Of a stretch of DNA of 64,000 nt, positions 8,331-16,614 are shown one piece after another (positions within the stretch are counted from its first letter, which is position 1; every line of letters starts with the position of its first letter). Location of the stretch: assembly GCA_900549475.1 (NCBI GenBank), contig UROF01000001.1, forward strand, positions 124,001 through 188,000. Direction: 5' to 3'. The translations under genes were made by a program, and so were the position numbers. The notes beneath the pieces are model-generated. The model was not told the origin of the DNA. It saw only the letters and a program-made list of their open reading frames with translations, and did not search any database. This DNA comes from an uncultured Eubacteriales bacterium (GTDB lineage Bacteria; Bacillota; Clostridia; Oscillospirales; Oscillospiraceae).

Positions 8331-9350
8331 CTACTCATCCTTTTTCTTTCGCTCACTGCGCTTTACTCTGCCCAAAGGGTTGGCCCTGGCTGCTACACGG
8401 AGAGCGTCGTTATCAATATGCGTATAGATCTCTGTGGTGTTAAGATGCTCGTGGCCCAAAACCTCCTGGACCGCTTTTACATCCACGCCGTTTTGCAGCA
8501 TCAGCGTGGCGGCCGTATGGCGAAGCTTATGGGCCGAATATTCGCGGCTATTCAAGCCTGCCTGCAAAAGATGCTTTTTTACCAAAGCATGGACGGTGGA
8601 ACGGCTGATGCGCTGATTTCGTGAGGAAAGAAACATAGCGTCCTGATCCCGCCCGATAATAGGACGGCGCACGGCCAGATAGTCAGCCAAAGCCGCCTTG
8701 CAGGCCTCATTGAGATATACGATACGCACTTTGTTGCCTTTACCTAGGATACGCAGCGCATCGCCCTGGACATCTTCCAGATCCAAGGCGATCAGCTCTG
8801 ATATCCGCAGCCCACAATTGAGAAACAGCGTAAGGATACAGTAATCCCGCTCCCGCTGGGGGCCATCCACGCTCTCAAGCAATTCAATGCTCTCATCCAA
8901 TGTAAGATATCGGGGCAGATCCTTCTTAATTTTAGGAGAATCAAGGTCTTTTATTGGGTTTACATCCAATAAATGTACTTTTGTAGTAAGATAGTTAAAA
9001 AATGAACGAAGTGTGGCAATTTTTCTGGCACGGGTAGCTGCTGACAAACCATACCCAGTATGGCTGCTGTTAGGCTGCTGCGCCCGATCACGGCTGAGGT
9101 ATGTCAGATACCCATAAACCTCTGTCAATGTGATTTTTCTGATAAAGGAGATGTCCACGTCCATAATGGAGATCTCGTCCCATGGCTGTTCACGCAGGCT
9201 GCGGTCACGGGACTGTTTCAGATAGCGAAAGAAATTGCGAAGATCCAGAAAATACTCGTCAACAGTTTTCTGGGAATGAGCTTTGATCGTCTCATGGTAA
9301 GCCAGGAAATCGCAGAGAATCTGCGGCGCCTGATCCCGATAATCCATCAT
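8331..9350 (-). CDS. Tyrosine recombinase (XerC/XerD-like)
   Basis: Site-specific DNA recombinase of 339 residues. A SAM-like N-terminal core-binding domain (about residues 5-120) precedes the catalytic domain with Arg in CGLRISEL, His-x-x-Arg in SAHKLRHTAATLM, His in LGHEHLN and the nucleophile Tyr in TTEIYTH. The complete R-H-R-H-Y set argues for activity. Length is slightly above the usual 295-310, with a basic KRSERKKKDE tail. No clear Shine-Dalgarno precedes the ATG. No phage or integron genes adjoin it, so a Xer-type chromosomal or stand-alone role is likelier than a mobile integrase, but this is not settled. Confidence 0.85.
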   Translation of the reverse strand: MMDYRDQAPQILCDFLAYHETIKAHSQKTVDEYFLDLRNFFRYLKQSRDRSLREQPWDEISIMDVDISFIRKITLTEVYGYLTYLSRDRAQQPNSSHTGYGLSAATRARKIATLRSFFNYLTTKVHLLDVNPIKDLDSPKIKKDLPRYLTLDESIELLESVDGPQRERDYCILTLFLNCGLRISELIALDLEDVQGDALRILGKGNKVRIVYLNEACKAALADYLAVRRPIIGRDQDAMFLSSRNQRISRSTVHALVKKHLLQAGLNSREYSAHKLRHTAATLMLQNGVDVKAVQEVLGHEHLNTTEIYTHIDNDALRVAARANPLGRVKRSERKKKDE

Positions 9351-9770
9351 CGTATGTATGACAAACTGATAAGATACATAAAAGAACTGTCAGAGCTGCA
9401 AATCACATCGCAAAATGCTGCAGCCGCTACTTGGCGCACTACAGCAGCCCTAAGCGCCGCTGAGAGGGATTTTTGAGAAGAGATGGCGTAAACCTCTCCC
9501 CTAAATTGAACAAAATTTTTATTTTGTTCAATTGTATGCGGACCTCAATTTTGCCTCTTCCCTCCAGCGGCCGCTTATGTCAGAGTGCTTCGTCTCATTG
9601 CCAGCCAGCATGTCGCCGCAAACGTATGCAGGACGCAGTTCGGACAGCTCTCTGTTATCAGTGCTTTCCTCCTTAATGGTAAATATTTTGCTTGTTCCAG
9701 TCTATCATCGGCCAAAAGCCTTGTCAACGTTTCTCACAATCCCAGACCGTGCTCCATTCAATAATCAATA
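9351..9770. other. Long leader region between radA and the recombinase
   Basis: On the minus strand TTGACA (9722-9727) and TAGACT (9699-9704) are 17 bases apart and form a good promoter. AAGGAGG follows at 9668-9674, but no ATG, GTG or TTG stands at the right distance. An open frame without a start (9528-9659, 43 codons, containing AYVCGDMLAGNETK) runs to a stop inside a perfect 13-bp inverted repeat AATTGAACAAAAT / ATTTTGTTCAATT (9504-9533, 4-base loop). The recombinase start is 154 bases further on. No RNA family was recognised. Confidence 0.45.
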
Positions 9771-9809
9771 AAACGCCGGACAGCTTTCCTTTACTGCTGT
9801 CCGGCGTTT
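9771..9809 (-). terminator. Terminator after radA
   Basis: 14-bp perfect arms AAACGCCGGACAGC / GCTGTCCGGCGTTT with an 11-base loop, lying 29 bases after the radA stop on the minus strand and followed there by T-containing sequence. Confidence 0.85.
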
Positions 9810-9837
9810 CTGATGTACCATAACAAAAATCAAAGCA

Positions 9838-11208
9838 TTATTTCCCCAGGACCGCGCGGATCGCTTCCCCAATGTGGGCCGCCTCGATCAGGGTCAATCC
9901 CTCCGGTGCTGTCAGACGCTTTCCGCGCCGTTTGGGTACGACACAGGTGCCAAACCCCAAACGCCGGATCTCACTAAGACGCTGATCCAAATCATTCACC
10001 GCCCGCAGCTCACCTGTAAGGCCAACCTCTCCCACCGCAGCTGTATTCTCCGGTATAGGCTTGTCCAGATAACTGGATGCCAATGCCAAAATAGCTGCCA
10101 GATCTGCTGCCGGTTCATCCAGCGTCAATCCTCCGATAATATTCATGTAGGCATCGCAGACCGATACTTTCAGTCCGCCCCGCTTCTCCAATACCGCCAA
10201 CAGCATAGCCGCACGGTTGTAGTCAAAACCGTTGCAGGAACGGCGTGCCCCTCCGCCATAGGCCGCAGGCGCCAGCAGGGCCTGGATCTCCGCCAATACC
10301 GGTCTTGCCCCCTCCATCACACATGTGACACAGGTCCCGGGCGCTCCTTCCGGCCGTCCGGAAAGCAGCATCTGAGAGGGATTCTCCACTTCTGCCAGCC
10401 CGTGGTTCTGCATCTCGAATACGCCGATCTCATTGGTTGCGCCAAAACGATTTTTCGCCGCCCGAAGGATCCGGTAGCTCATATGCTGATCGCCCTCAAA
10501 GTACAGAACGCAGTCCACCATATGTTCCAGGACCTTAGGCCCTGCAATGGAACCTTCCTTATTCACATGGCCAATCACAAATACCGTGATCCCCTGACTT
10601 TTTGCCAGCTGCATCAGCGCCATCGTGCATCCTTTGACTTGGGTCACGCTGCCTGGCGCGCTGTCCAGCTCCGGATCATACAGCGTCTGGATAGAGTCTA
10701 TGATCAAGGTGTCCGGCGCCTCTTCTTCCACTGAGGCCAGAACATCTGTCAAGTTAGTTTCAGATAACACCAGAAGAGCTTCCTGCAGGGCATTCAGGCG
10801 CTGCGCCCTCAGCTTGATCTGCCCTACCGATTCCTCACCAGAGACATAAAGCACCTTACAGAAACGGCAAAGGCTGCTGGATATCTGAAGCATCAGCGTG
10901 GATTTACCAATACCGGGAGCACCGCCTACCAGGACGAGAGAGCCTTTTACCGCTCCGCCGCCCAACACGCGATCCAACTCCCCCATCCCGGTAGAAAACC
11001 GTATCTCATGGCTTTCTTCAATATCTGTAATGTGTACAGCCTTTACGCGTTTTCCGCCACTGGAGCGGCCTGCTGTCCTGGTCTGCGGCACAGCTTCCTG
11101 CTCCACCACCGTGTTCCACGCACCGCAGGCCGGGCAACGGCCTGCCCATTTCGGCGTCTCATTTCCGCATGCAGTACAATAAAAGATGGTTTTGACCTTC
11201 CCTGCCAT
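9838..11208 (-). CDS. radA: DNA repair protein RadA
   Basis: Cytosolic RecA-like ATPase of 456 residues that drives branch migration during recombinational repair. A zinc finger at the N-terminus (C11, C14, C25, C28) is followed by the Walker A loop GGAPGIGKSTL, Walker B LIIDSIQTL, the RadA-specific KNRFG motif and a C-terminal Lon-like domain (GEVGLTGELRAV). Length and domain order are normal. It lies downstream of cwlD on the same strand with a 122-base gap, so it may have its own promoter; a TATTATAATG box is seen near 11290. Confidence 0.95.
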   Translation of the reverse strand: MAGKVKTIFYCTACGNETPKWAGRCPACGAWNTVVEQEAVPQTRTAGRSSGGKRVKAVHITDIEESHEIRFSTGMGELDRVLGGGAVKGSLVLVGGAPGIGKSTLMLQISSSLCRFCKVLYVSGEESVGQIKLRAQRLNALQEALLVLSETNLTDVLASVEEEAPDTLIIDSIQTLYDPELDSAPGSVTQVKGCTMALMQLAKSQGITVFVIGHVNKEGSIAGPKVLEHMVDCVLYFEGDQHMSYRILRAAKNRFGATNEIGVFEMQNHGLAEVENPSQMLLSGRPEGAPGTCVTCVMEGARPVLAEIQALLAPAAYGGGARRSCNGFDYNRAAMLLAVLEKRGGLKVSVCDAYMNIIGGLTLDEPAADLAAILALASSYLDKPIPENTAAVGEVGLTGELRAVNDLDQRLSEIRRLGFGTCVVPKRRGKRLTAPEGLTLIEAAHIGEAIRAVLGK

Positions 11209-11330
11209 CGTATCATAACGCTCCGTTTCTCAGATTCGGCAGAGTACTCCGCTTCCCTGCCGTCCCGATCCTCTCGCATCGCGACAACAGCATTATAATA
11301 CAGATACGCCGCTTTTGGAAAGTCCCTTTC

Positions 11331-12071
11331 TTATCCCTGGCCGCTGTTTCCCTCCGTCATGTCGATCGCTGCACACAGTATGATACAAGCCAGCTTCGTC
11401 TGGTATGCCGGGTCTTTTAACGCCTGCAGCTCCTGGCTGTTGGACAGGAAGCCGCACTCTACCAATATAGACGGGCATTCTGTATGCTCCAGCAAATACA
11501 CACCATCTCCAGTGGGGCGGCAGGTCTTTTCCCGTTCATTTATTGTCTGATTGAGATAGGTCTGCATCCCTTCTGCCAGTGCCTCACTCCCCTCGGCGGA
11601 GCCATAGAACACCTGAGCCCCTCTGGTGCTGGGAAACTCCGGGAGGCTGTTCTGATGGATACTGATCAGTACGCCTTGGCCAATTTCATTGCAAAAAGCC
11701 ACGCGGTTTTTCAGATCATCCCGCTTCTTCTCCGCAATGGTCTGAGCGCCTTCTCCATGCAGAGAGATATCTGTGCGGCGCGTGAGGACCACCTCCCGCC
11801 CCAGCAGATGGGAGAGCTCCTCCATCTGGAGGGCAATGGCCAAATTGATGCCGGCCTCTGCAGTCCCGTCCGCAGCCACCGCTCCCCCATCCTCTCCGCC
11901 ATGACCGGCATCAATGATCAGGGTGGGGCTCTCTTCCGTCAGTACAACATTTTTGGACACGTTCACTGCATTGCCATGCCATAAAATAGCCGCAAATCCG
12001 ATAAACAGTCCTAAAAGGCAAAAAATATAGATGGCGGTCCATTTTTTAAAGGTAAGGAACAATATGAACAC
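11331..12071 (-). CDS. cwlD: N-acetylmuramoyl-L-alanine amidase, CwlD-like
   Basis: Amidase_3 zinc enzyme of 246 residues with an N-terminal membrane anchor (hydrophobic residues about 10-31). Zinc ligands are visible in IIDAGHGGEDGG and LISIHQNS, a conserved Glu in TAEAGINLAIAL, and the catalytic Glu in LVECGFLSN. In Bacillus, CwlD removes peptide side chains from forespore peptidoglycan so that muramic delta-lactam of the spore cortex can form, a step needed for germination. The divergent CotJ coat genes 126 bases away support a sporulation role. Confidence 0.85.
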   Translation of the reverse strand: MFILFLTFKKWTAIYIFCLLGLFIGFAAILWHGNAVNVSKNVVLTEESPTLIIDAGHGGEDGGAVAADGTAEAGINLAIALQMEELSHLLGREVVLTRRTDISLHGEGAQTIAEKKRDDLKNRVAFCNEIGQGVLISIHQNSLPEFPSTRGAQVFYGSAEGSEALAEGMQTYLNQTINEREKTCRPTGDGVYLLEHTECPSILVECGFLSNSQELQALKDPAYQTKLACIILCAAIDMTEGNSGQG

Positions 12072-12197
12072 CCCCCATGCACTGTATGCACCAGCTGATC
12101 AGACTATGCCGCCAGTTCCCTCCTGCAGGAAGGAAGCATAGGATGGTCTGGAGGCGCATCTACGCACCTCTATCTTCCCCGAAGGAGGCATCTACCC

Positions 12198-12650
12198 TTG
12201 GAGACGAAAAACTCCACCGCCTGCGGCGTCACAGAAGGCGCACTCCCTGGCGCATATGCCAGCATGGTGTTCCCCTATGTGGCCCAGCAGGGCGAGAACC
12301 CCAAGCGTTATGATCAAAAAGAGGGGCTGGCAGCCGGTACGCTTTTCCCCGGCCTGCATCTTCCCTTTTTCAAAGCAACGCAAGCGCGTATGCAGTGCAG
12401 CAACACAGCCTTGTGTGAGCTGATGGCTCTGGACTTTGCCATCACAGAGCTGGGTCTTTACCTGGACACTCACAGGGACGATAAAGAGGCTCTTCAGCTT
12501 TATACCAATTACGTCACGCTGGCCAAGGATGGCCGTCAGCGCTATGAGGCAGCTTATGGTCCTCTGCAGCAGACGGCAGTCACTCTTGCCGGAGGATATA
12601 CATGGCTGGATGATCCCTGGCCCTGGGAAAATATGGGAGGGCAGAAATAA
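12198..12650 (+). CDS. Spore coat protein: CotJA-CotJB fusion
   Basis: Single 150-residue protein joining two coat proteins that are normally separate. Residues 24-58 match CotJA (FPYVAQQ, then KEGLAAGTLFPGLHLPF). Residues 68-146 match CotJB (LCELMALDFAITELGLYLDTH, a charged middle, YGPLQQ and DDPWPWE). The start is TTG at 12198, chosen because GAAGGAGG lies 7 bases upstream and no ATG is suitably placed. CotJA, CotJB and CotJC act together in the inner spore coat. The stop overlaps the ATG of the truncated cotJC (TAATG), as expected for one coupled operon. Confidence 0.8.
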   Translation: METKNSTACGVTEGALPGAYASMVFPYVAQQGENPKRYDQKEGLAAGTLFPGLHLPFFKATQARMQCSNTALCELMALDFAITELGLYLDTHRDDKEALQLYTNYVTLAKDGRQRYEAAYGPLQQTAVTLAGGYTWLDDPWPWENMGGQK

Positions 12651-12868
12651 TGTTTGTTTATGAAAAACGGCTGCAATATCCCGTCCGCATCACCAAGCCC
12701 AACCCCAAGCTGGCATCCTGGATCATCAGCCAGTACGGCGGGCCTGACGGTGAATTGGGCGCCTCCCTCCGCTATCTGAGCCAGCGCTACTCCATGCCCT
12801 GGCCGGAACTGAAGGGCCTTCTCACCGATATCGGTACTGAAGAATCTGTACGTTCCATTTGTCCGTGA
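12650..12868 (+). pseudogene. cotJC: Truncated cotJC (manganese-catalase-family coat protein)
   Basis: The first 65 residues follow CotJC closely (YEKRLQYPV, ISQYGGPDGELGASLRYL, LLTDIGTEE) and then change abruptly to SVRSICP and a stop. Full CotJC is about 190 residues and folds as a ferritin-like four-helix bundle with metal-binding Glu/His; only the first of those Glu residues (in GTEE) remains. No continuation is found in the other frames of the following 240 bases, so this is a 3' deletion rather than a simple frameshift. Translation is coupled to the preceding gene. Confidence 0.8.
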
Positions 12869-13039
12869 GAAAATCAGCAGCAATCCCGGGCAAAATCTTC
12901 CAATATTTTTGTATTTTAAAATATCGCAAGCTCTATTATCACATAAAAAACCAGTCTTTCGGTTAAAAAGAATAGGGATCTCTCCATGTGAACCGCTCTG
13001 AAGTACCAGTTTAAATACTATTTTTTTACGCTCATATGA

Positions 13040-13069
13040 CTGACATTCCCGAAGAAAATACCATATAAT
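13040..13069 (+). promoter_or_regulatory. Promoter of the arginine operon
   Basis: CTGACA (13040-13045) and TATAAT (13064-13069), 18 bases apart, 40 bases before arcA. Upstream is an AT-rich stretch with a 12-bp palindrome TATTTTAAAATA (12912-12923); no convincing ArgR box was found. Confidence 0.6.
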
Positions 13070-13108
13070 TTACTCATAAGCCATGTGCAGCAACAAAGGA
13101 GAAAAAGC

Positions 13109-14335
13109 ATGTCGATCAATGTGACCAGTGAAATTGGGAAATTGAAAACTGTGATGCTCCATAAGCCCGGCGTGGAGCTGGAACACCTGGTGCCGGAGGA
13201 ACTGGAACGGCTACTGTTCGACGATATTCCCTACCTGGAGACAGCGCAGAAAGAGCATGCCATTTTTGCCGGAATTCTGCAGGAGAACGGTGTAGAGGTA
13301 ACCTATCTGGAGGATCTGACTGCGGAGGTCCTGAAACAGGATCAGCATCTGAAGGAGACTTTTGTCCGCCAATTCATTCAGGAAAGCGGCAGCACAGCCA
13401 AGAAGTTCAGCCAGCAGCTGTATGATCTGCTGATGGATATCAAGGATGAAAAGGAGCTCGTCCTGAAGCTGATGTCAGGTGTGGGGATGAAAGAAATCCA
13501 GTCTGCTGTCAGCAGCCCCTTGGTAGACCTTGTTCGGACAAGCAGCCGCTTTATTATGGACCCCATTCCCAACCTGTATTTTACCCGTGACCCCTTCGCT
13601 ACGATTGGGAAAGGCGTGAGCCTCAACTGTATGTACTCCAAAACCAGAAGACGTGAGACCATCTTCGGGCAATATATTCTGGAATACCACCCGGATTTTG
13701 CAGGGACGCCGCGGTACTATCAGCGAGACTTTCCCTTCTCTATTGAAGGCGGCGATATCCTTAATTTAAGCCGAAACGTCCTGGCGGTGGGGATCTCTCA
13801 GAGGACTACACCGGAAGCCATCGAGATTCTGGCCCAGAACATGTTTTCTGACCCCACTTGTGAGATCGATACCGTCCTGGCCCTGGACATTCCCAGCATA
13901 CGCGCCTATATGCACCTGGATACGGTCTGTACACAGGTGGACTATGACAAATTTACCATTCATCCCGGGATTTTGGGGAGCCTGCGTATCTATAAGATCC
14001 GCAGGAACAACACAGGAAAAGATACCCTTCATGTAACACAGCTGGATTCCCCCCTGTCCGAGGTTCTTGCATCCTGCCTGGAGGTGGATCATGTGACCAT
14101 GATCCACTGTGGAGGAAAAGATCGAATCGCCGCTGAGCGAGAACAGTGGAACGACGGCTCCAATACCCTTTGCATTGAACCGGGAAAAGTGGTAGTCTAT
14201 GATCGTAATTATATTACCAACCGGGTATTGGAGGAAAACGGCATCCAGGTTTTGGAAATGCCCAGTTCCGAACTGTCCCGGGGCAGAGGCGGGCCCAGAT
14301 GCATGAGCATGCCCTTGATCCGTGAGGATATGTAA
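13109..14335 (+). CDS. arcA: Arginine deiminase
   Basis: Cytosolic enzyme of 408 residues that hydrolyses arginine to citrulline and ammonia. Family motifs are FTRDPFATIG, EGGDILNLS, MHLDTVCTQVD, MIHCGG and the C-terminal GRGGPRCMSMP, whose Cys (C398) is the nucleophile. The ATG at 13109 is chosen over an in-frame GTG at 13085 because AAAGGAG lies 7 bases before it. It is the first gene of a three-gene operon, 27 bases ahead of the carbamoyltransferase. Carbamate kinase (arcC) and the arginine/ornithine antiporter (arcD) are not in the window. Confidence 0.95.
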   Translation: MSINVTSEIGKLKTVMLHKPGVELEHLVPEELERLLFDDIPYLETAQKEHAIFAGILQENGVEVTYLEDLTAEVLKQDQHLKETFVRQFIQESGSTAKKFSQQLYDLLMDIKDEKELVLKLMSGVGMKEIQSAVSSPLVDLVRTSSRFIMDPIPNLYFTRDPFATIGKGVSLNCMYSKTRRRETIFGQYILEYHPDFAGTPRYYQRDFPFSIEGGDILNLSRNVLAVGISQRTTPEAIEILAQNMFSDPTCEIDTVLALDIPSIRAYMHLDTVCTQVDYDKFTIHPGILGSLRIYKIRRNNTGKDTLHVTQLDSPLSEVLASCLEVDHVTMIHCGGKDRIAAEREQWNDGSNTLCIEPGKVVVYDRNYITNRVLEENGIQVLEMPSSELSRGRGGPRCMSMPLIREDM

Positions 14336-14362
14336 CAGAACAAACAGAAAAGGAGAAATACC

Positions 14363-15355
14363 ATGGGAGTCAATATTCGCGGCAGACATTTTTTGAAGCT
14401 TTTGGATTACACACCGGAAGAAATCCGCTATCTGTTGGATCTGGCCAAGGAATTTAAGAACATGAAGCGCAATGGCGTCCCCCACCGCTATCTGGAGGGC
14501 AAAAATATCGTCCTGCTCTTTGAAAAGACCTCCACCCGTACCCGCTGTTCTTTTGAGGTGGCCGGTATGGATCTGGGCCTGGGTGTGACCTATCTGGACC
14601 CGGGCAGCAGCCAGATGGGCAAAAAGGAGAGCATCCCGGATACAGCCAGAGTACTGGGAAGAATGTATGATGGTATTGAGTACAGAGGCTTTGATCAGCA
14701 GATCGTGGAGGAACTGGCAAAATATGCCGGCATTCCTGTATGGAACGGGCTGACAGACCAGTTCCATCCCACCCAGATGCTGGCAGACCTCCTGACCATG
14801 GAGGAAAAGTTCGGCCATCTGAAGGGCCTGAACTTCACCTATATGGGCGATGCCAGAAATAATATGGGCAATTCTTTGATGATAGCCTGTGCCAAGATGG
14901 GCCTGAACTTTACAGCCTGCGCCCCCAAGGAGCTCTTCCCTGCCCAATGGCTGGTAGATGAGGCCAAAAAGATTGCTGCCGAGAACGGCTGCACCGTCCG
15001 TCTGACGGAGGATGTAACAGAAGGCGCATCCCAGGCCGATGTGATCTACACTGACATTTGGGTATCCATGGGTGAGCCGGATGAAGTATGGGAGTCCCGC
15101 ATCAAACTGCTGCGGAACTATCAGGTAAATAAAAATCTGATGGAGTTGGCCAAGCCTGAGGCGATCTTTATGCACTGCCTGCCCTCCTTCCACGATACCA
15201 AGACCACCATCGGTGCTCAGATCGCGGAAAAATTTGGTATTCCTGAGATGGAAGTGACCAATGAAGTGTTTGAATCCAAGCAATCCGTGGTATTTGATGA
15301 AGCGGAGAATCGGATGCATACCATCAAGGCGGTTATTTACGCCACACTCTGCTGA
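14363..15355 (+). CDS. argF: Ornithine carbamoyltransferase
   Basis: Cytosolic enzyme of 330 residues. Carbamoyl phosphate binding is shown by KTSTRTR, ornithine/citrulline binding by HPTQMLADLLTM and by HCLPSFHD with its loop Cys. In this operon it would run in the catabolic direction, converting citrulline and phosphate to ornithine and carbamoyl phosphate, so arcB is an equally fitting name; sequence alone does not separate the catabolic and anabolic forms. AAGGAG precedes the ATG. Its neighbours make citrulline (upstream) and consume ornithine (downstream). Confidence 0.95.
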   Translation: MGVNIRGRHFLKLLDYTPEEIRYLLDLAKEFKNMKRNGVPHRYLEGKNIVLLFEKTSTRTRCSFEVAGMDLGLGVTYLDPGSSQMGKKESIPDTARVLGRMYDGIEYRGFDQQIVEELAKYAGIPVWNGLTDQFHPTQMLADLLTMEEKFGHLKGLNFTYMGDARNNMGNSLMIACAKMGLNFTACAPKELFPAQWLVDEAKKIAAENGCTVRLTEDVTEGASQADVIYTDIWVSMGEPDEVWESRIKLLRNYQVNKNLMELAKPEAIFMHCLPSFHDTKTTIGAQIAEKFGIPEMEVTNEVFESKQSVVFDEAENRMHTIKAVIYATLC

Positions 15356-15406
15356 CATAGTCTCCCTTCCATCAGAGATCAACCGTCAGATACAGGAGGA
15401 ACTGTC

Positions 15407-16507
15407 ATGCCTTTTGAAATGCCCCAATATTACGCACCCGACTTTTCCCTGCCGCAGTTTGTAAATGCTCCCGATGCGGCCTTTGCCATAGCGGAAATGG
15501 ATGGTGTCGCGCCGGACAACTACCACAGCACTTCCATGTATCCCGAGTATTTTAAGGTCAATGGAAAATGGGTTCTGGCCGAGGAGAGCCGCATGGATTC
15601 CAGCGTTGTGATCTGCGACGACGGCCACCTGGCCGTGGTGGAAAACCGGAACATCCGTAAAGGAGATAAGGTGATCCTCGGACGGACGGAGCGGTGCGAA
15701 GAAGGGATCTATATGCACTGCAGCGGCTTCCAGGTTCCTGGGGAACACATGGACGATCAGTTCGTGTTCCGCCAAGGCAGAAGCCGGGAAACTTCTTATG
15801 CCAGAGACTATGACCGTTTGTTTGAATTGCTGAAGCATGAAAAGGAACACGGGAATATTGTATGGGTAATGGGCCCGGCCTTTGCTTTTGACGCAGACGC
15901 AAGAGCTGCGATGCAGGCGCTGGTAGAAAACGGCTACGCCCACGGTCTGCTGGCCGGAAACGCCCTGGCTACCCATGATTTGGAGGGAGCACTGCTGCAC
16001 ACTGCCCTGGGGCAGGATATCTATACCCAACTCTCCCAGCCTAACGGCCATTACAATCATCTGGATGTGATCAACAAAGTGCGGAGAAGCGGTTCCATTC
16101 CACAGTTCATAAAAGACTACCAGATCGACAATGGGATCATGTACAGCATCGTCAAGAATAATATTCCCTTTGTACTCACCGGCTCCATTCGTGACGACGG
16201 CCCCCTGCCGGAAGTGATCGGGGATGCCTATGAAGGACAGCGTGCCATGCGGCAGGTAGTGAAAAAGGCCACTACCGTGATCTGCCTTGCCACCATGCTG
16301 CACACCATTGCCACCGGAAATATGACGCCATCTTTCCGGGTCCTGGAGGATGGCACCATCCGTCCGGTATTCCTGTACACGGTGGATGCAGATGAATTTG
16401 TGGTAAACAAACTGTTGGACCGGGGAAGCCTCTCCGCCACCACAGTTGTGACCAATGTGCAGGATTTCATTACTATCGTTGCCAAAGGCCTTGGCGTGAT
16501 GAAGTAA
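15407..16507 (+). CDS. Ornithine cyclodeaminase, AgrE/LOR-SDH (TIGR00300) type
   Basis: 366 residues. Residues 27-100 (MDGVAPDNYHSTS, KVNGKWVLAEESRMD, IRKGDKVILG) and 145-366 (GLLAGNALATHDLEGAL, GSIRDDGPLPE, LHTIATGNMTPS, DRGSLSATTVVTN) follow the conserved LOR/SDH domain. That domain is known as the C-terminal half of cyanobacterial AgrE/ArgZ and as the archaeal ornithine cyclodeaminase, which converts ornithine to proline plus ammonia with bound NAD. It lacks the roughly 100-residue N-terminal domain of the longer archaeal proteins and is unrelated to the classical mu-crystallin-type enzyme. GGAGG precedes the ATG. Position after arcA and argF supports an arginine-to-proline route (inference). 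Confidence 0.75.
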   Translation: MPFEMPQYYAPDFSLPQFVNAPDAAFAIAEMDGVAPDNYHSTSMYPEYFKVNGKWVLAEESRMDSSVVICDDGHLAVVENRNIRKGDKVILGRTERCEEGIYMHCSGFQVPGEHMDDQFVFRQGRSRETSYARDYDRLFELLKHEKEHGNIVWVMGPAFAFDADARAAMQALVENGYAHGLLAGNALATHDLEGALLHTALGQDIYTQLSQPNGHYNHLDVINKVRRSGSIPQFIKDYQIDNGIMYSIVKNNIPFVLTGSIRDDGPLPEVIGDAYEGQRAMRQVVKKATTVICLATMLHTIATGNMTPSFRVLEDGTIRPVFLYTVDADEFVVNKLLDRGSLSATTVVTNVQDFITIVAKGLGVMK

Positions 16508-16538
16508 GGCCGCAAAGAATTTTCGTATGATAAATAAA

Positions 16539-16586
16539 AGATCCGTGGAGAAGAACCGGCTGTCGTTCGGTGTTCTCCACGGATCT
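16539..16586. terminator. Bidirectional terminator between the arginine operon and the AraC-type gene
   Basis: 12-bp arms AGATCCGTGGAG / CTCCACGGATCT, extended inside by partial pairing, followed by CTTTATTTT on the + strand. Confidence 0.8.
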
Positions 16587-16614
16587 CTTTATTTTGTACC
16601 AGTTGGATCATATC

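Noticed and set aside
8331..9350. Recombinase as mark of a prophage or integrative element.
   Set aside because: No phage, relaxase or excision genes, no att-like direct repeats and no tRNA were seen nearby.
12871..13039. ArgR boxes ahead of the arginine operon.
   Set aside because: Only AT-rich palindromes such as TATTTTAAAATA are present; they do not fit the ArgR consensus well enough.
13766..15382. A 538-codon minus-strand frame across arcA and argF.
   Set aside because: Runs through two genes with complete catalytic motifs and the spacer between them.
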